Notes under the pieces: generated by a model
Seen by the model: the letters and a program-made list of their open reading frames with translations, nothing else
The model's database searches: none
Told to the model about the DNA's origin: nothing
In this document: piece by piece, positions 10,261-19,593 of the stretch
Layout of the letters: every line of letters starts with the position of its first letter
How positions within the stretch are numbered: position 1 is the stretch's first letter
Position numbers and translations under genes: made by a program
Origin: Rhizophagus sp. LPA8_4_AMF
Taxonomy: Eukaryota; Glomeromycota; Glomeromycetes; Glomerales; Glomeraceae
Length of the DNA: 27,738 nucleotides
Direction: 5' to 3'
Assembly: GCA_021464525.1 (NCBI GenBank)
Contig: JADRCO010000717.1
Coordinates: forward strand, 1 to 27,738

Positions 10261-10847
10261 ATGTCTGTTAATAATAAAAAAACGTTTTCATTGGAATCGA
10301 TAGTTCGACCAAACATATTAACACTTAAGCCGTATAGATGTGCCCGAGATGATTATTCATCAGGAATACTATTAGATGCAAATGAAAATTCGTTTGGAAT
10401 GATATTACCTAAAAATGATGATAAATTATTTAAAGAAAATGGAGAAACATTATTAGGAATAGAAAATCTTAATAGATATCCTGATCCAAATCAAGTTAAT
10501 ATTAAAGAAAGATTAGTAGAATTTAGAAAAGTACCTAATATAGATTATTTTTTTTTAGGAGTAGGATCAGATGAATGTATTGATTTAATTATAAGAATAT
10601 TTTGTATACCTGGAAAAGACAAAATTTTAATTACGCCACCAACTTATGGAATGTATTCTGTTTGTGCAAATATTAATGATGTTAATATTATTAAAGTTAA
10701 TTTAGATGTTGAAGATGGAAAATTTCAATTAAAAACTGATGAGGTAAATAATATATATATATATTTCTTTTGTGGTTTTTTTTAAGTGAATAATTAAAAG
10801 TTTCATTTTATTTATATCTATTAATTAATGATAATAATAATAATATT

Positions 10848-10879
<32 letters not shown>

Positions 10880-11709
10880 TTATAAAAAATTAAAAAAGAA
10901 CAAGAGAATATAAAAATAATTTTTTTATGCTCACCAGGAAATCCGACAGGCACAGCATTATCACATGAATCAATTAAGATTATATTAGAAGATGAAAATT
11001 ATAATGGAGTAGTAGTTATAGATGAAGCTTATATTGATTTTGTTGAAGAAGAAAAGAATAAAAATGGTAGTTTAGTTAAATGGGTGACAGAATATCCTAA
11101 TCTCATTATTATGCAAACTTTAAGTAAAAGTTTTGGATTGGCTGGTGTCAGGTAATGTAAATAAAGGAGTAGATTTCATGATTTTTTTTTTAAAAAAAAA
11201 AAGTTTATATATTTTAATATACATATATATATCTTTTTTTTATTTATAGACTTGGAATATCAATCGCTAATCCAAGTATAATTCAATTAATGAATAACAC
11301 AAAAGCACCATATAACATAAGTGCGCTAACATCACATGTAACATATACAGCGTTATCAGAACAAAATATTTTAAAAATGAAATCAATTAAACAACAAATA
11401 CGTTCAGAACATAATAAACTTATGTCTTCTATTAAAAAAATTTCTGGTATTGGAAAAATTTTAGGAGGAAATGATGCAAATTTTATTTTGGTACAAATAT
11501 TAGATAAAAATGATCAAAAAATTGTTAGTAATGATAGAGCCTATCAAATTTATAAAGAATTAGCAGAAAATTGTGGTATAGTAGTTAGATATAGAGGAAG
11601 TGAAATTGGTTGTGAAGGATGTTTAAGAATTACTGTTGGAACTCCTAAAGAAAATGAAATCTTATTAAAAAGGTTAAGTGAATTGCTCGAAGGGGATAAA
11701 AAAATTTAA
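10261..11709 (+). CDS. HIS5: Histidinol-phosphate aminotransferase
   Basis: This PLP enzyme converts imidazole-acetol phosphate and glutamate to histidinol phosphate in histidine synthesis (class-I/II aminotransferase, HisC/His5). Exons 10261-10743, 10907-11151 and 11250-11709 give 395 residues, close to yeast His5 (about 385). Visible landmarks are: SLESIVRPNILTLKPYRCAR at the N-terminus; LDANEN; NRYPDP; LGVGSDECIDLIIR; SPGNPTG at 170-176; DEAYIDF at 200-206; and TLSKSFGLAGVRLG with the PLP lysine at residue 235. The C-terminal part carries VRYRGSEIGCEGCLRITVGT. The start ATG directly follows a T12A12 tract, and both introns also contain such tracts. The acceptor for exon 2 (AACAAGAG|AAT) is weak but is the only one that keeps the frame. 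The gene is convergent with the Cys-rich membrane-protein gene. Confidence 0.96.
10846..10879. repeat. T22A12 homopolymer tract in HIS5 intron 1
   Basis: A run of 22 Ts is followed directly by 12 As in the first HIS5 intron. It belongs to a series of T(n)A(n) tracts in this window, at 10065-10085, 10237-10260, 11182-11202, 13674-13699 and 15324-15349. They lie in introns or just upstream of genes. Confidence 0.85.
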
Positions 11710-11888
11710 ATGAATTGTTTGAAGGGGAATTATAAGTAAATTACATTGAAGGGATATCAAAACAACAGATAAGAAATTTTTTATCTATGTTATTTATTCG
11801 ATAAATTATTAAATATCATATTATTTAATTAGGTTTAGTAATAGTGTGTGTGTTATGTGTTAATGCTAATTTAATTTTACAATAATAT

Positions 11889-13553
11889 TTAAAAAGTGAT
11901 TATACTGAAAATATTATCATCTTCACTAGAAGTGTTCAAATTACTACTATTGGCCAAATAACCACTATCGCTGCTACTATATTTATTATTCAAATTAGTC
12001 AAATTAGTTGTAGAATTAGTATTTAAATTTTCAATACTATTAATAGATTTGGTATTATTAGAAGTAAAACTACTTCTATTACGAGATTTTGTTGTATTAT
12101 CCATTGAAACAAAACTATTAGAGGAACTTAAATTACTTAAAGAACTAGTACCAAAATAATCATTGTCATGTTGTACACTAACAGATTGAGTTTTAGTAAT
12201 AAAAATACCACAACTAGCTCTTCTATTATCAAAATCAATAACTTCATTATTACTTTGATCTCTTATTGCTAAATTTGATGATTCCGTTGAATAATTACCA
12301 CTATTGGTTTTAGAATTATTACCTTTAACTAATCCAGCTTTTAATACTGATATTCTTTTTTCTTCTGATGATGTTGAATTATCACCATTACTACTAAAAG
12401 CATTTCCAATATTTCTTGTTATATTATCAAAGAAATATCCTCCTGATTGTGTTTTATTACGTTTACGTCTAAACCATATTACTAATATTATTGCTATTAT
12501 TATTGATAATAATGTTGCGCTTACTCCAATCGCTATTGTAACATTTTTATTATTTGTTTCTTGAGCTTCACTAGGTATATTTCCTGAGGGATTATTAGGA
12601 TTATTTGTAGTAGGTGAAGGATTAACTAACGAATTGGATAAGGAAAAAAGTAAATATACGTACGTATACGAAACCAACAAAAAAAAAAAAAAAGGGTTAG
12701 ATTAGATTTACTTACCTGGTGAAGTACCACCATCGGTCGGTATTTTACCATCACCACCTTTCGCAGGTGTAGGTGGCGTTTTTGATTCATTAGACGGTAC
12801 CTTACCACCCGGTACTCCAGCGGGACCAGGTACCTTGCCACCTGGAATATTACCCGGTCCAGCAGGTGGAGCAGCAGGTGGAGCGCCACCTGGAGCACCA
12901 CCTGGAGCATCACCTGGTGGAGCAGCATCTGGAGTGCCACCTGGAGCATCACCTGGTGGAGCAGCATTCGGAGCACCATCATCTGGAGCACCACCTGGAC
13001 CTTTAGCAGGGCCCCCAGCATTTGGACCTTTAGCGGGACCTCCGGTATTATTAGGACCTCCATTAACTGGAGTAGTAGCTGTTTTTGTTTTACCAATATT
13101 ACTAGGTGATTTATTATTATTTAATTTTATGCAATCTGGGGTACCCAAGTAACAAGTATTTGCGCAAGGACCAGATGGTCTGTTATATTCACATAAGTAG
13201 TATGATACCGTATTTTCATAATTAGTTAATGTTGGAGCGTAACCATCTGTACATAAACAATTTTCTAGTAAATTTAATCCTGTACATTGATCTACTGCTG
13301 GTACTGTATTTCTACTTCTACATACTGATTCACATACTTCAATTGTTGATTTACACCAATTCTCTTTTAATGTTGCATCTATTATACTTGCTATTTATTA
13401 ATCAAAAAAAAAAAAAAAAAAAAAAAAGGTAAAAAAGAGGTAATATATTTTAAGCAAAATAAGATTTCAATACTTACGTTGTGCTTTGCTAGTCTTGAAT
13501 ATTGAGGATATTGAAATTATTAAAAATATTAATAGTTTAATTTTCAGTATCAT
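11889..13553 (-). CDS. Secreted-type Cys-rich membrane protein with Gly/Pro/Ala stalk (DUF7707-like)
   Basis: Exons 13478-13553, 12716-13390 and 11889-12625 join in phase to give 495 residues. Residues 1-24 form a signal peptide (MILKIKLLIFLIISISSIF). Residues 27-117 hold ten cysteines (38, 45, 49, 61, 70, 72, 92, 101, 105, 112) in a layout, including ENWCKSTIEVCESVC and Y-E-N-T-V-S-Y-Y-L-C, that resembles the fungal extracellular domain DUF7707. Then comes a low-complexity stalk rich in Gly, Pro and Ala (about 135-250) with repeated PPGDAPGG units, and a Pro/Asn linker. A single membrane span follows at about 279-302, then the basic stop RRKRNK. The cytoplasmic tail of about 190 residues is rich in Ser and Asn. 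The plan is that of a cell-wall sensor or mucin-like surface protein. Function is unknown and the DUF7707 call is from memory of the motif. Confidence 0.75.
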
Positions 13554-15323
13554 TCTTAAAAAAAAAAAAACAATTAATAAATATTTGTTATTTTTATGGT
13601 AATATTTTATTTATATTATTATTTAATAAAACATTATCAATTTGAAAATAAGAAGGAATGATTTGGAACGAAATTTTTTTTTTTTTAAAAAAAAAAAAAT
13701 TGTTTTTTTTATATATATAAAAAAATTCGGAAAAAAAAAAGAAAGTTAAGTTCGTTCAATATTACAGTAATAACTTATTTAAAAGAAAAAAATATTTGCA
13801 TATAATTTGTGTATATAACATTTATGTAGTGTTCGGTGATGCTAAAAGATGAGCAGTCAAGATCAAAGGGTTTTTGTGTATTCCGCATTGTGAATAAATT
13901 TAAATCATCTTGAAAACTAAACGACTTAATATTTTTGTTCCGAAATTTGATATTAGTCTCCGATAATTAATTTTTTTGTAATAAGAAATAAAATCAAATA
14001 TAAATTACAAACTAATCAATTAAAATTTCCTTTATTAGGCATTAATTCCTTTCTTGGATAATCGGTAAAATTTTCCACGCGATATTAGTCTTTGAAAATC
14101 TTTTTCCTAATTTAATTTTTTTGTTTATTGATTATTTATATATTGTACCTTAATGGATAGGTACCTACCAGCTATAAGGATTTAATGCATAATATATCTT
14201 TATAGTTCTTTATATACAATATTATCCGTCACTAAATCAGGCCGAAAATCTAGAAAAAATTATGTTTAGTTCTATTCACTATGATTCATTTATTATTGAA
14301 AAAAAGTAACACTACATTTTACCCGTAATTGCAATAAATATAACCGATGATAAACAAACAAATTTAGATAATAATTATTCGATGAGGAAAATTTTTAGTA
14401 GAGGCTGAAAAAAAAGAAAACAAAATAAATATATGCATGATTTGCACCAATTTTATTTTGTGATATAAAAATTTTTTTCATTATAAATTTTCTTTTTTGT
14501 TAATTATTTGTTTTTCTATTTTCTTTTAAAGAATGCTTAATTAATATAAATAGGTAATATACGAATATACAAATACAGTATATTTGTCGATAATATTGAA
14601 TTATTTTTATTTGATGTCAAAAAAATTTCAACAAATAATCGTTAAAACTTTTATTATTACTATATCTGTTATTATCATAATCGCGCTTCAAATAATGGAA
14701 AAAATTTTAAACGGGATATAAATTTTCCGAAAATTTAAATTTTTTGTATTTACCATATCTATGCAACATTGATTTCTGAGAGATCTAATTTTCCGAACTT
14801 TTAAAATTTGAAATTAATCTCAAATTTAAACTGTTGTTAAAAATTGTTCTAAGTTGAATTAATTTGATGTATCCCATTGGCTTTTATAGCTCCCAAGCCC
14901 ATTATTACCACGATTATTAGTGTGCAGTTAATTGGATGAAAACTTGATTTTGAACATTATGTAATCAATAAAAGATTTTCTATACTAAATACAGTATATA
15001 TACTGTTTGTAATTTTTTTTCCCTCGTTTATCACAAAGATCATCATAATTAAATCAAAAAGTAAAAAAAAAGGTAAAATTTTTGAAACACTAAAAGTAAA
15101 TTACTTTGCATTAAAAAAACGCACGTAATCTTTACCTAAGCTAATCTTGGTAAAATTTTCTAAACTAGACTGAAACTCGCATTTTGCGAAATATGGTGCC
15201 CCTTGAAAACTTAAAATTTATTAAATTTATTTCGCCAATCATTTTTTGACAACGTATAATTCTCCTTTTATTATTACGATCTTTTCGAGTGAGATTTTTC
15301 TTTTTTAACGCTTGAAAAATTTC
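13554..15323. other. Long AT-rich intergenic region
   Basis: About 1.8 kb without a supported gene. It carries a T13A13 tract (13674-13699) upstream of the Cys-rich protein gene and several TATATA stretches. ACAGTATATATACTGT near 14992-15007 is a perfect palindrome. GATATTAGTCT recurs at about 13950 and 14082. No inverted-terminus element could be defined. Confidence 0.4.
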
Positions 15324-15399
15324 TTTTTTTTTAAAAAAAAAAAAAAAAATTTTTGTAAAAAGAAACAAAGTTAAATATTTTCTAAAAAAAAAAAAAAAT

Positions 15400-16257
15400 A
15401 TGAAAATGAGACAAAATATAATAATCTTGTTTTTCATAGCTATTGTTTGTTTGTCATGTTATTTCGTTGATGCTAAAGAACCTCCAAAAAGTTTGCAAGT
15501 TGGTAAGATACTTTTATTTTTGTATTTTTATATTAAATGTTGCGTATTTTTGTGTTTTTATAATTTGTTTGTTATGAATAGGCATTAAGAATCGTATTTC
15601 CGACGGAATTTGTCGTAAGAGATCTAAGAATGGGTAAATTTTATACTAATGTAACTTTATTTCAAAACAAGTCTTTATCAAAGCTCTAATTGAAATTTTT
15701 TATATATCTACAGAGATTCCATATCCGTTCACTACACAGGAACTTTATTCGAAGATGGTAAAGAATTTGATTCTAGTTTACCTCGCGGTACACCTTTCGT
15801 ATTTACCTTGGGTGCTGGGCATGTTATTAAAGGTTTGTCATGAATTATAATCTAACATGCTTTAAAATCGTCCGTTATTATTAAATTAACCCTTATATAT
15901 GTTAAAAAAATAGGTTGGGATCAAGGTTTAGTCGGGTAAGTCTCATTATTATTAGCATTTATTATCGTGATTTATATCATAATATTTTGATACATATTTT
16001 AATTACTTATTTAAACTTTAAAGAATGTGTATTGGAGAAAAACGTAGATTAATTATTCCTTCCGATTTGGCCTATGGTGCAAGAGGCAGCCCACCACTCA
16101 TTCCTGGTAATTATATGCTAAAACATTTGAAAAATCTTTTTATTATAACTTAAAATTAATTTTTTATTTTTTTTATATTGAAAAAAAAACAGCAAATGCC
16201 GCTCTTGTATTCGATGTTGAGTTGGTTGCAATTGGAAAGAATAGATATGAGCTTTAA
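15400..16257 (+). CDS. FKBP2: ER-lumenal FKBP-type peptidyl-prolyl isomerase
   Basis: This is a small FK506-binding prolyl isomerase that assists folding in the ER lumen. Exons 15400-15502, 15582-15633, 15714-15832, 15914-15935, 16024-16106 and 16193-16257 give 147 residues. A signal peptide (about residues 1-25, core [16 protein letters not shown]) ends near VDA. The single FKBP domain has SIHYTG-type [55 protein letters not shown] and a C-terminal [11 protein letters not shown]. The protein ends RYEL, close to RTEL at the end of human FKBP2 and likely a retrieval signal. Exon 4 is only 22 nt. Two ATGs two codons apart (15400, 15406) are possible starts. A T9A17 tract lies about 50 bp upstream of the start. 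Confidence 0.95.
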
Positions 16258-16726
16258 TTGGTTTTTTAATAGATAAATTATATTTTCGTTGGGGATTTAT
16301 ATAGAACCCTGTTAGTTTATAATTTTTATTTATTTTTTTTTTTTTTAGGGGGAAAAATATTATAATAATTTTGTAATCTATAAAAAATATATATAATGTA
16401 TATATATATTATCTTGTATTCCAAAAAAAAAAAAAAAAATTGCTAATATAAATAAAGTAAGCGGATTTATATTTGAATGTTCTGGAAGATCTAATATTAA
16501 ATGATTTCAGCCGTACTAAATGATGCTGGTAAAAAAAAATGAAACTTAATACCTAATAAAGAAAAATTTTTTTTTTTTTTTTTTTTTCCGACAATATATA
16601 ATAAAGCAAAAAAAAAGATTTTTTTTTTTTTTAACGAACTTTTTGTTGGGAAAACTTAAAAAAAAATTTTTTTTTTTACTAACTCATCTAAATCATTCAC
16701 ATTTTTAAGTAAAAAATATTTTAAAA
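16258..16726. other. Intergenic region between FKBP2 and TCTP
   Basis: The stretch is made of T and A homopolymer runs, including about 21 Ts near 16567. It serves as the 3' flank of the prolyl isomerase and the promoter of the TCTP gene. No ORF or RNA gene is visible. Confidence 0.4.
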
Positions 16727-17654
16727 ATGATTATCTACAAAGACGTTTTTTTTCCCGGTATAAATTTTTTCTTTTTTTTTTGTCGTTATATTCAGAAAAG
16801 TAATATTTCATTCAAAAAAAACCGATTTTTTTTTTTTTATTTATTTAGAAGAAGAATTCGTTTCTGATGCTTACCCTATGAAATTGGTTGACGATATCGC
16901 TTATGAAGTTGACTGTCAGGTAACTATAGGTTTTTTTTTTACCTTTAATATATATATGTATATTTGATCAAATTATGTATGTTATTTTTTTTTTTTCTTA
17001 AATAGCTTGTAACGGTTAAAAAAGGAGTTGATATTGATATTGGAGCAAATCCTTCAGCTGAGGAAGCTGAAGAAGCACTTGAAGAAGGATCTGAACAAGT
17101 TAATAATGTAGTACATGCTTTTAATCTTCAAGAAATTTCTTTCGATAAGAAAGCTTATCAAGGTTATCTAAAAAAATATGTTAAAAAACTAGCCGAAAAG
17201 GTTAAAGAAAAAAATCCAGATGTAGATTTGAAAGCGTGGCAAGATAGAATTACTAATCTTAGTAAAAAGATCTTAAGTAATTTTAATGGTAATATACATT
17301 TATAATTTTTTTTTATATAAAGGTGTTTATTGAAATTTTTTTTAAAATTAATAATAGTAATTAATAATAATAATAATTTAATTATGTATAATAGATTATC
17401 AGTTTTTTACTGGAAAAAATTTTGAACAAGAAGGCATGATCGCATTGTTAAATTATCGTGAAGATGGTACAACACCTTATTTCACATTATTTAAAGATGG
17501 TCTACTTGAAGAGAAAGTCGTATGTATCAAGATTTCATATTTTTTTTTTTTTTTAAAGTATACAAATCTGATTATTACAATTTCAAATATATGTTACTAA
17601 CAATTTTTTTTTTCTTTCTTTCCATCTTTTTTTTTTTTTTTTACTTTATAGTAA
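16727..17654 (+). CDS. TMA19: Translationally controlled tumour protein homolog (TCTP)
   Basis: This is a small, abundant cytosolic protein that associates with ribosomes and stress responses (yeast Tma19, human TPT1). Exons 16727-16757, 16849-16919, 17006-17288, 17395-17519 and 17652-17654 give 170 residues, the usual size. The start [20 protein letters not shown] is typical. The basic helical hairpin is at about 70-115 ([17 protein letters not shown]). The C-terminal signature is [20 protein letters not shown], and the protein ends LLEEKV, as in yeasts. The last coding exon contributes only the stop codon: exon 4 ends with the final Val codon before a GTATGT donor, and the next exon opens with TAA. 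Confidence 0.95.
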
Positions 17655-18218
17655 ATCCATCATCAATATTATTATAAATAAATGACTAAATGATATATAA
17701 ATAATATATATATATACTAAAATTTATACTATAAGTATTAGGAAATTTCAACGTATTTTTTTATTTGAAAAAAAAAATGAAAAGAAAAAAAAAAAAGAAA
17801 TATTATATTGAATCCTAATTTGTGAATGAAAAAAAGTATAATTATTATTTCATGAATTAAAAAAGATCTTTATTATATAATAATTCAAAGCAGAGTTATT
17901 CATAATACCATATGTGTTGTTTTTAACTTAAATACGCTAGAATGAATCAGTTTTCCTTGAAATGTTTTTTGATTACGATACTTACGATCCTTTCCTCTCT
18001 TGAAACGGTAACGCGACTTCTAATGTAATGGGATGATATAAAAAAAAGTAGGAAGCTATTAATTTAAATTATTTTCCGTTTATTATTGTGACTTATGAAA
18101 CTATAAAAAAAATTATAGTACTAAGTTTCACGTAAATCTTTAGTAAGAACGTAAAATATCGAAAATTTGAACGAAATGTTCTATGCTTACAATTAACATA
18201 AGTTACAAAATCCTACGA
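17655..18218. other. 3' region between convergent TCTP and MIS18
   Basis: AT-rich sequence holding the 3' untranslated regions of two convergent genes. It includes TATATA repeats and A/T runs near 17700-17830. No further coding or RNA feature is visible. Confidence 0.4.
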
Positions 18219-19414
18219 TCATCCCAAAATTCGATGATTTGGATGTGTCTCAATTGAATTATCCTGAGCACCTAAATAAGGAAAAAATTTGGTATAATGG
18301 ATCAGAAAAAGACTTTTTTCTTTAAAATGATCGGTTCGGAAAGAAATTACATACCACGAGGTGTAACGACAATACACGCGTTGCTACCTTCGGTTGATGA
18401 AGAAACCGCAGAATCATTTGGTGTTTTATTTACGCGTTTATCAAGAGTATGTTCTAGTGTTGTGATCCGTTCGTTAAGCAGTAAAATCATGTCTTTAAGC
18501 TTTATCATTATTAATGAATTGGTAGAATCAATTTCATGTCGCGTAAATTTATGATATATTAAACAAAATTTGCTATTAAAGTATTATACCTTATTTATTG
18601 ATATTTGCTGCATCCTAGAACTCGGCAAAGTATGTATATCCGATGGTGTAGAATTTGGATCAATAAAATCACCCAATTGATAGCTAATAAATTAATAATT
18701 AAAACTCGCGAATACTAATACTTTGTTCAAAATAATTCTTTAGAAAATAAATACCTACATCATTACGCAATCTAAATTAAGTGTGTATAAATCACTGATT
18801 GATTATTGAAAAAAGTGAGAATTTCATCGAATTCAACAAATTTGGATATATATAAAATTATGAACTATTTTAATACCGAATATAATCTAATTTACGTGGT
18901 GTTGTACGCCATACTTTTCCGAGCGTCAAATTACAACCGTTACAGTATATCATAATATATGTACTATATAATTGAGACAAAAAAAATTTGAGCCATTGTG
19001 ATAGGTACCATTTCTCAATAAAAAGCTATTAACCTTCCAATATCAATGCCTTCTCTTGACCATAACAGATCTGTACCAACCCTAATGTTATGAGGTTTTG
19101 CTGAAATTTTTTTTTGTTAAAATGTATATATATAAAGATATAAAATAAGGACGCGTAAGAAATTAAATAAATTTCTAACCATACAACACAACCGAGTTCA
19201 AATCGCGATCAGCTGTAACAAACGCGAACGAATCGCCCACTATCAGTCGACATTTTAAACATTGAAAAACCAGAGGACCCGTAATTTCTTGCAATACGCG
19301 ATTATGCTGAGGCGGTGGCTTGATAGCGTTTTGTTTGTTCGCTTGATCCTGTAAAACAAATATTTACAATAGGTTTGTATGTAAAGTTGACTACAAATTA
19401 AAATGGTTTACCAT
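18219..19414 (-). CDS. MIS18: Mis18-family kinetochore protein
   Basis: Mis18 proteins prime centromeres for loading of the centromeric histone CENP-A. Exons, 5' to 3': 19412-19414, 19180-19348, 19034-19100, 18877-18963, 18759-18794, 18590-18683, 18355-18499 and 18219-18271. All phases agree and give 217 residues, near fission-yeast Mis18 (about 194) and human MIS18A (about 233). The Yippee-like zinc domain begins GPLVFQCLKCR (Cys31, Cys34), continues IVGDSFAFVTADRDLNSVVL, and carries the second CxxC at 87-90 (IYCNGCNLTLGKVWRTTP) followed by KLDYIRDLYTL. A C-terminal helix (LKDMILLLNERITTLEHTL) is a likely coiled coil, as in the family. Exon 1 is only the ATG. An in-frame TAA lies just upstream, so this start is the likeliest. 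The gene is divergent from NSP1. Confidence 0.87.
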
Positions 19415-19593
19415 TTGTTAATCTAATTCGTTAGTAGCTAATTTTTTTTTTTTTTTATATATAATTAAGGAGTGCCGTTTTAATTGATATCGCGTAAATA
19501 TGAACCTGTCATATGAATATCACGTGCGTTTATTACACATATAAAAATTATTGCAGCACATTTCACATTTCAAAAATTTAAAAATTTATCACG
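19415..19593. promoter_or_regulatory. Divergent promoter region of MIS18 and NSP1
   Basis: The two coding regions start 179 bp apart in opposite directions. The gap contains a T-run followed by TATATATAATTAA (about 19442-19467) and a CACGTG palindrome at 19521-19526, a typical bHLH site. Shared regulation is inferred from the geometry. Confidence 0.5.

Noticed and set aside
12750..13110. Collagen-like Gly-X-Y stalk
   Set aside because: Glycine spacing is irregular (GG, PP and AP units), so a true triple helix is not supported.
12626..13152. Alternative ORFs on both strands over the Gly/Pro/Ala stalk
   Set aside because: The GC-richer repeat lacks stops in several frames. Only the minus frame that joins a signal peptide, the ten-Cys domain and the membrane span makes a coherent protein.
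18297..18554. 85-residue plus-strand ORF
   Set aside because: It is antisense to MIS18 exons 7-8, which have family similarity and good splice phases.
19185..19215. GAGTTCAAATCGC as part of a tRNA
   Set aside because: It is coding sequence of MIS18 exon 2 and no acceptor, D or anticodon stem surrounds it.
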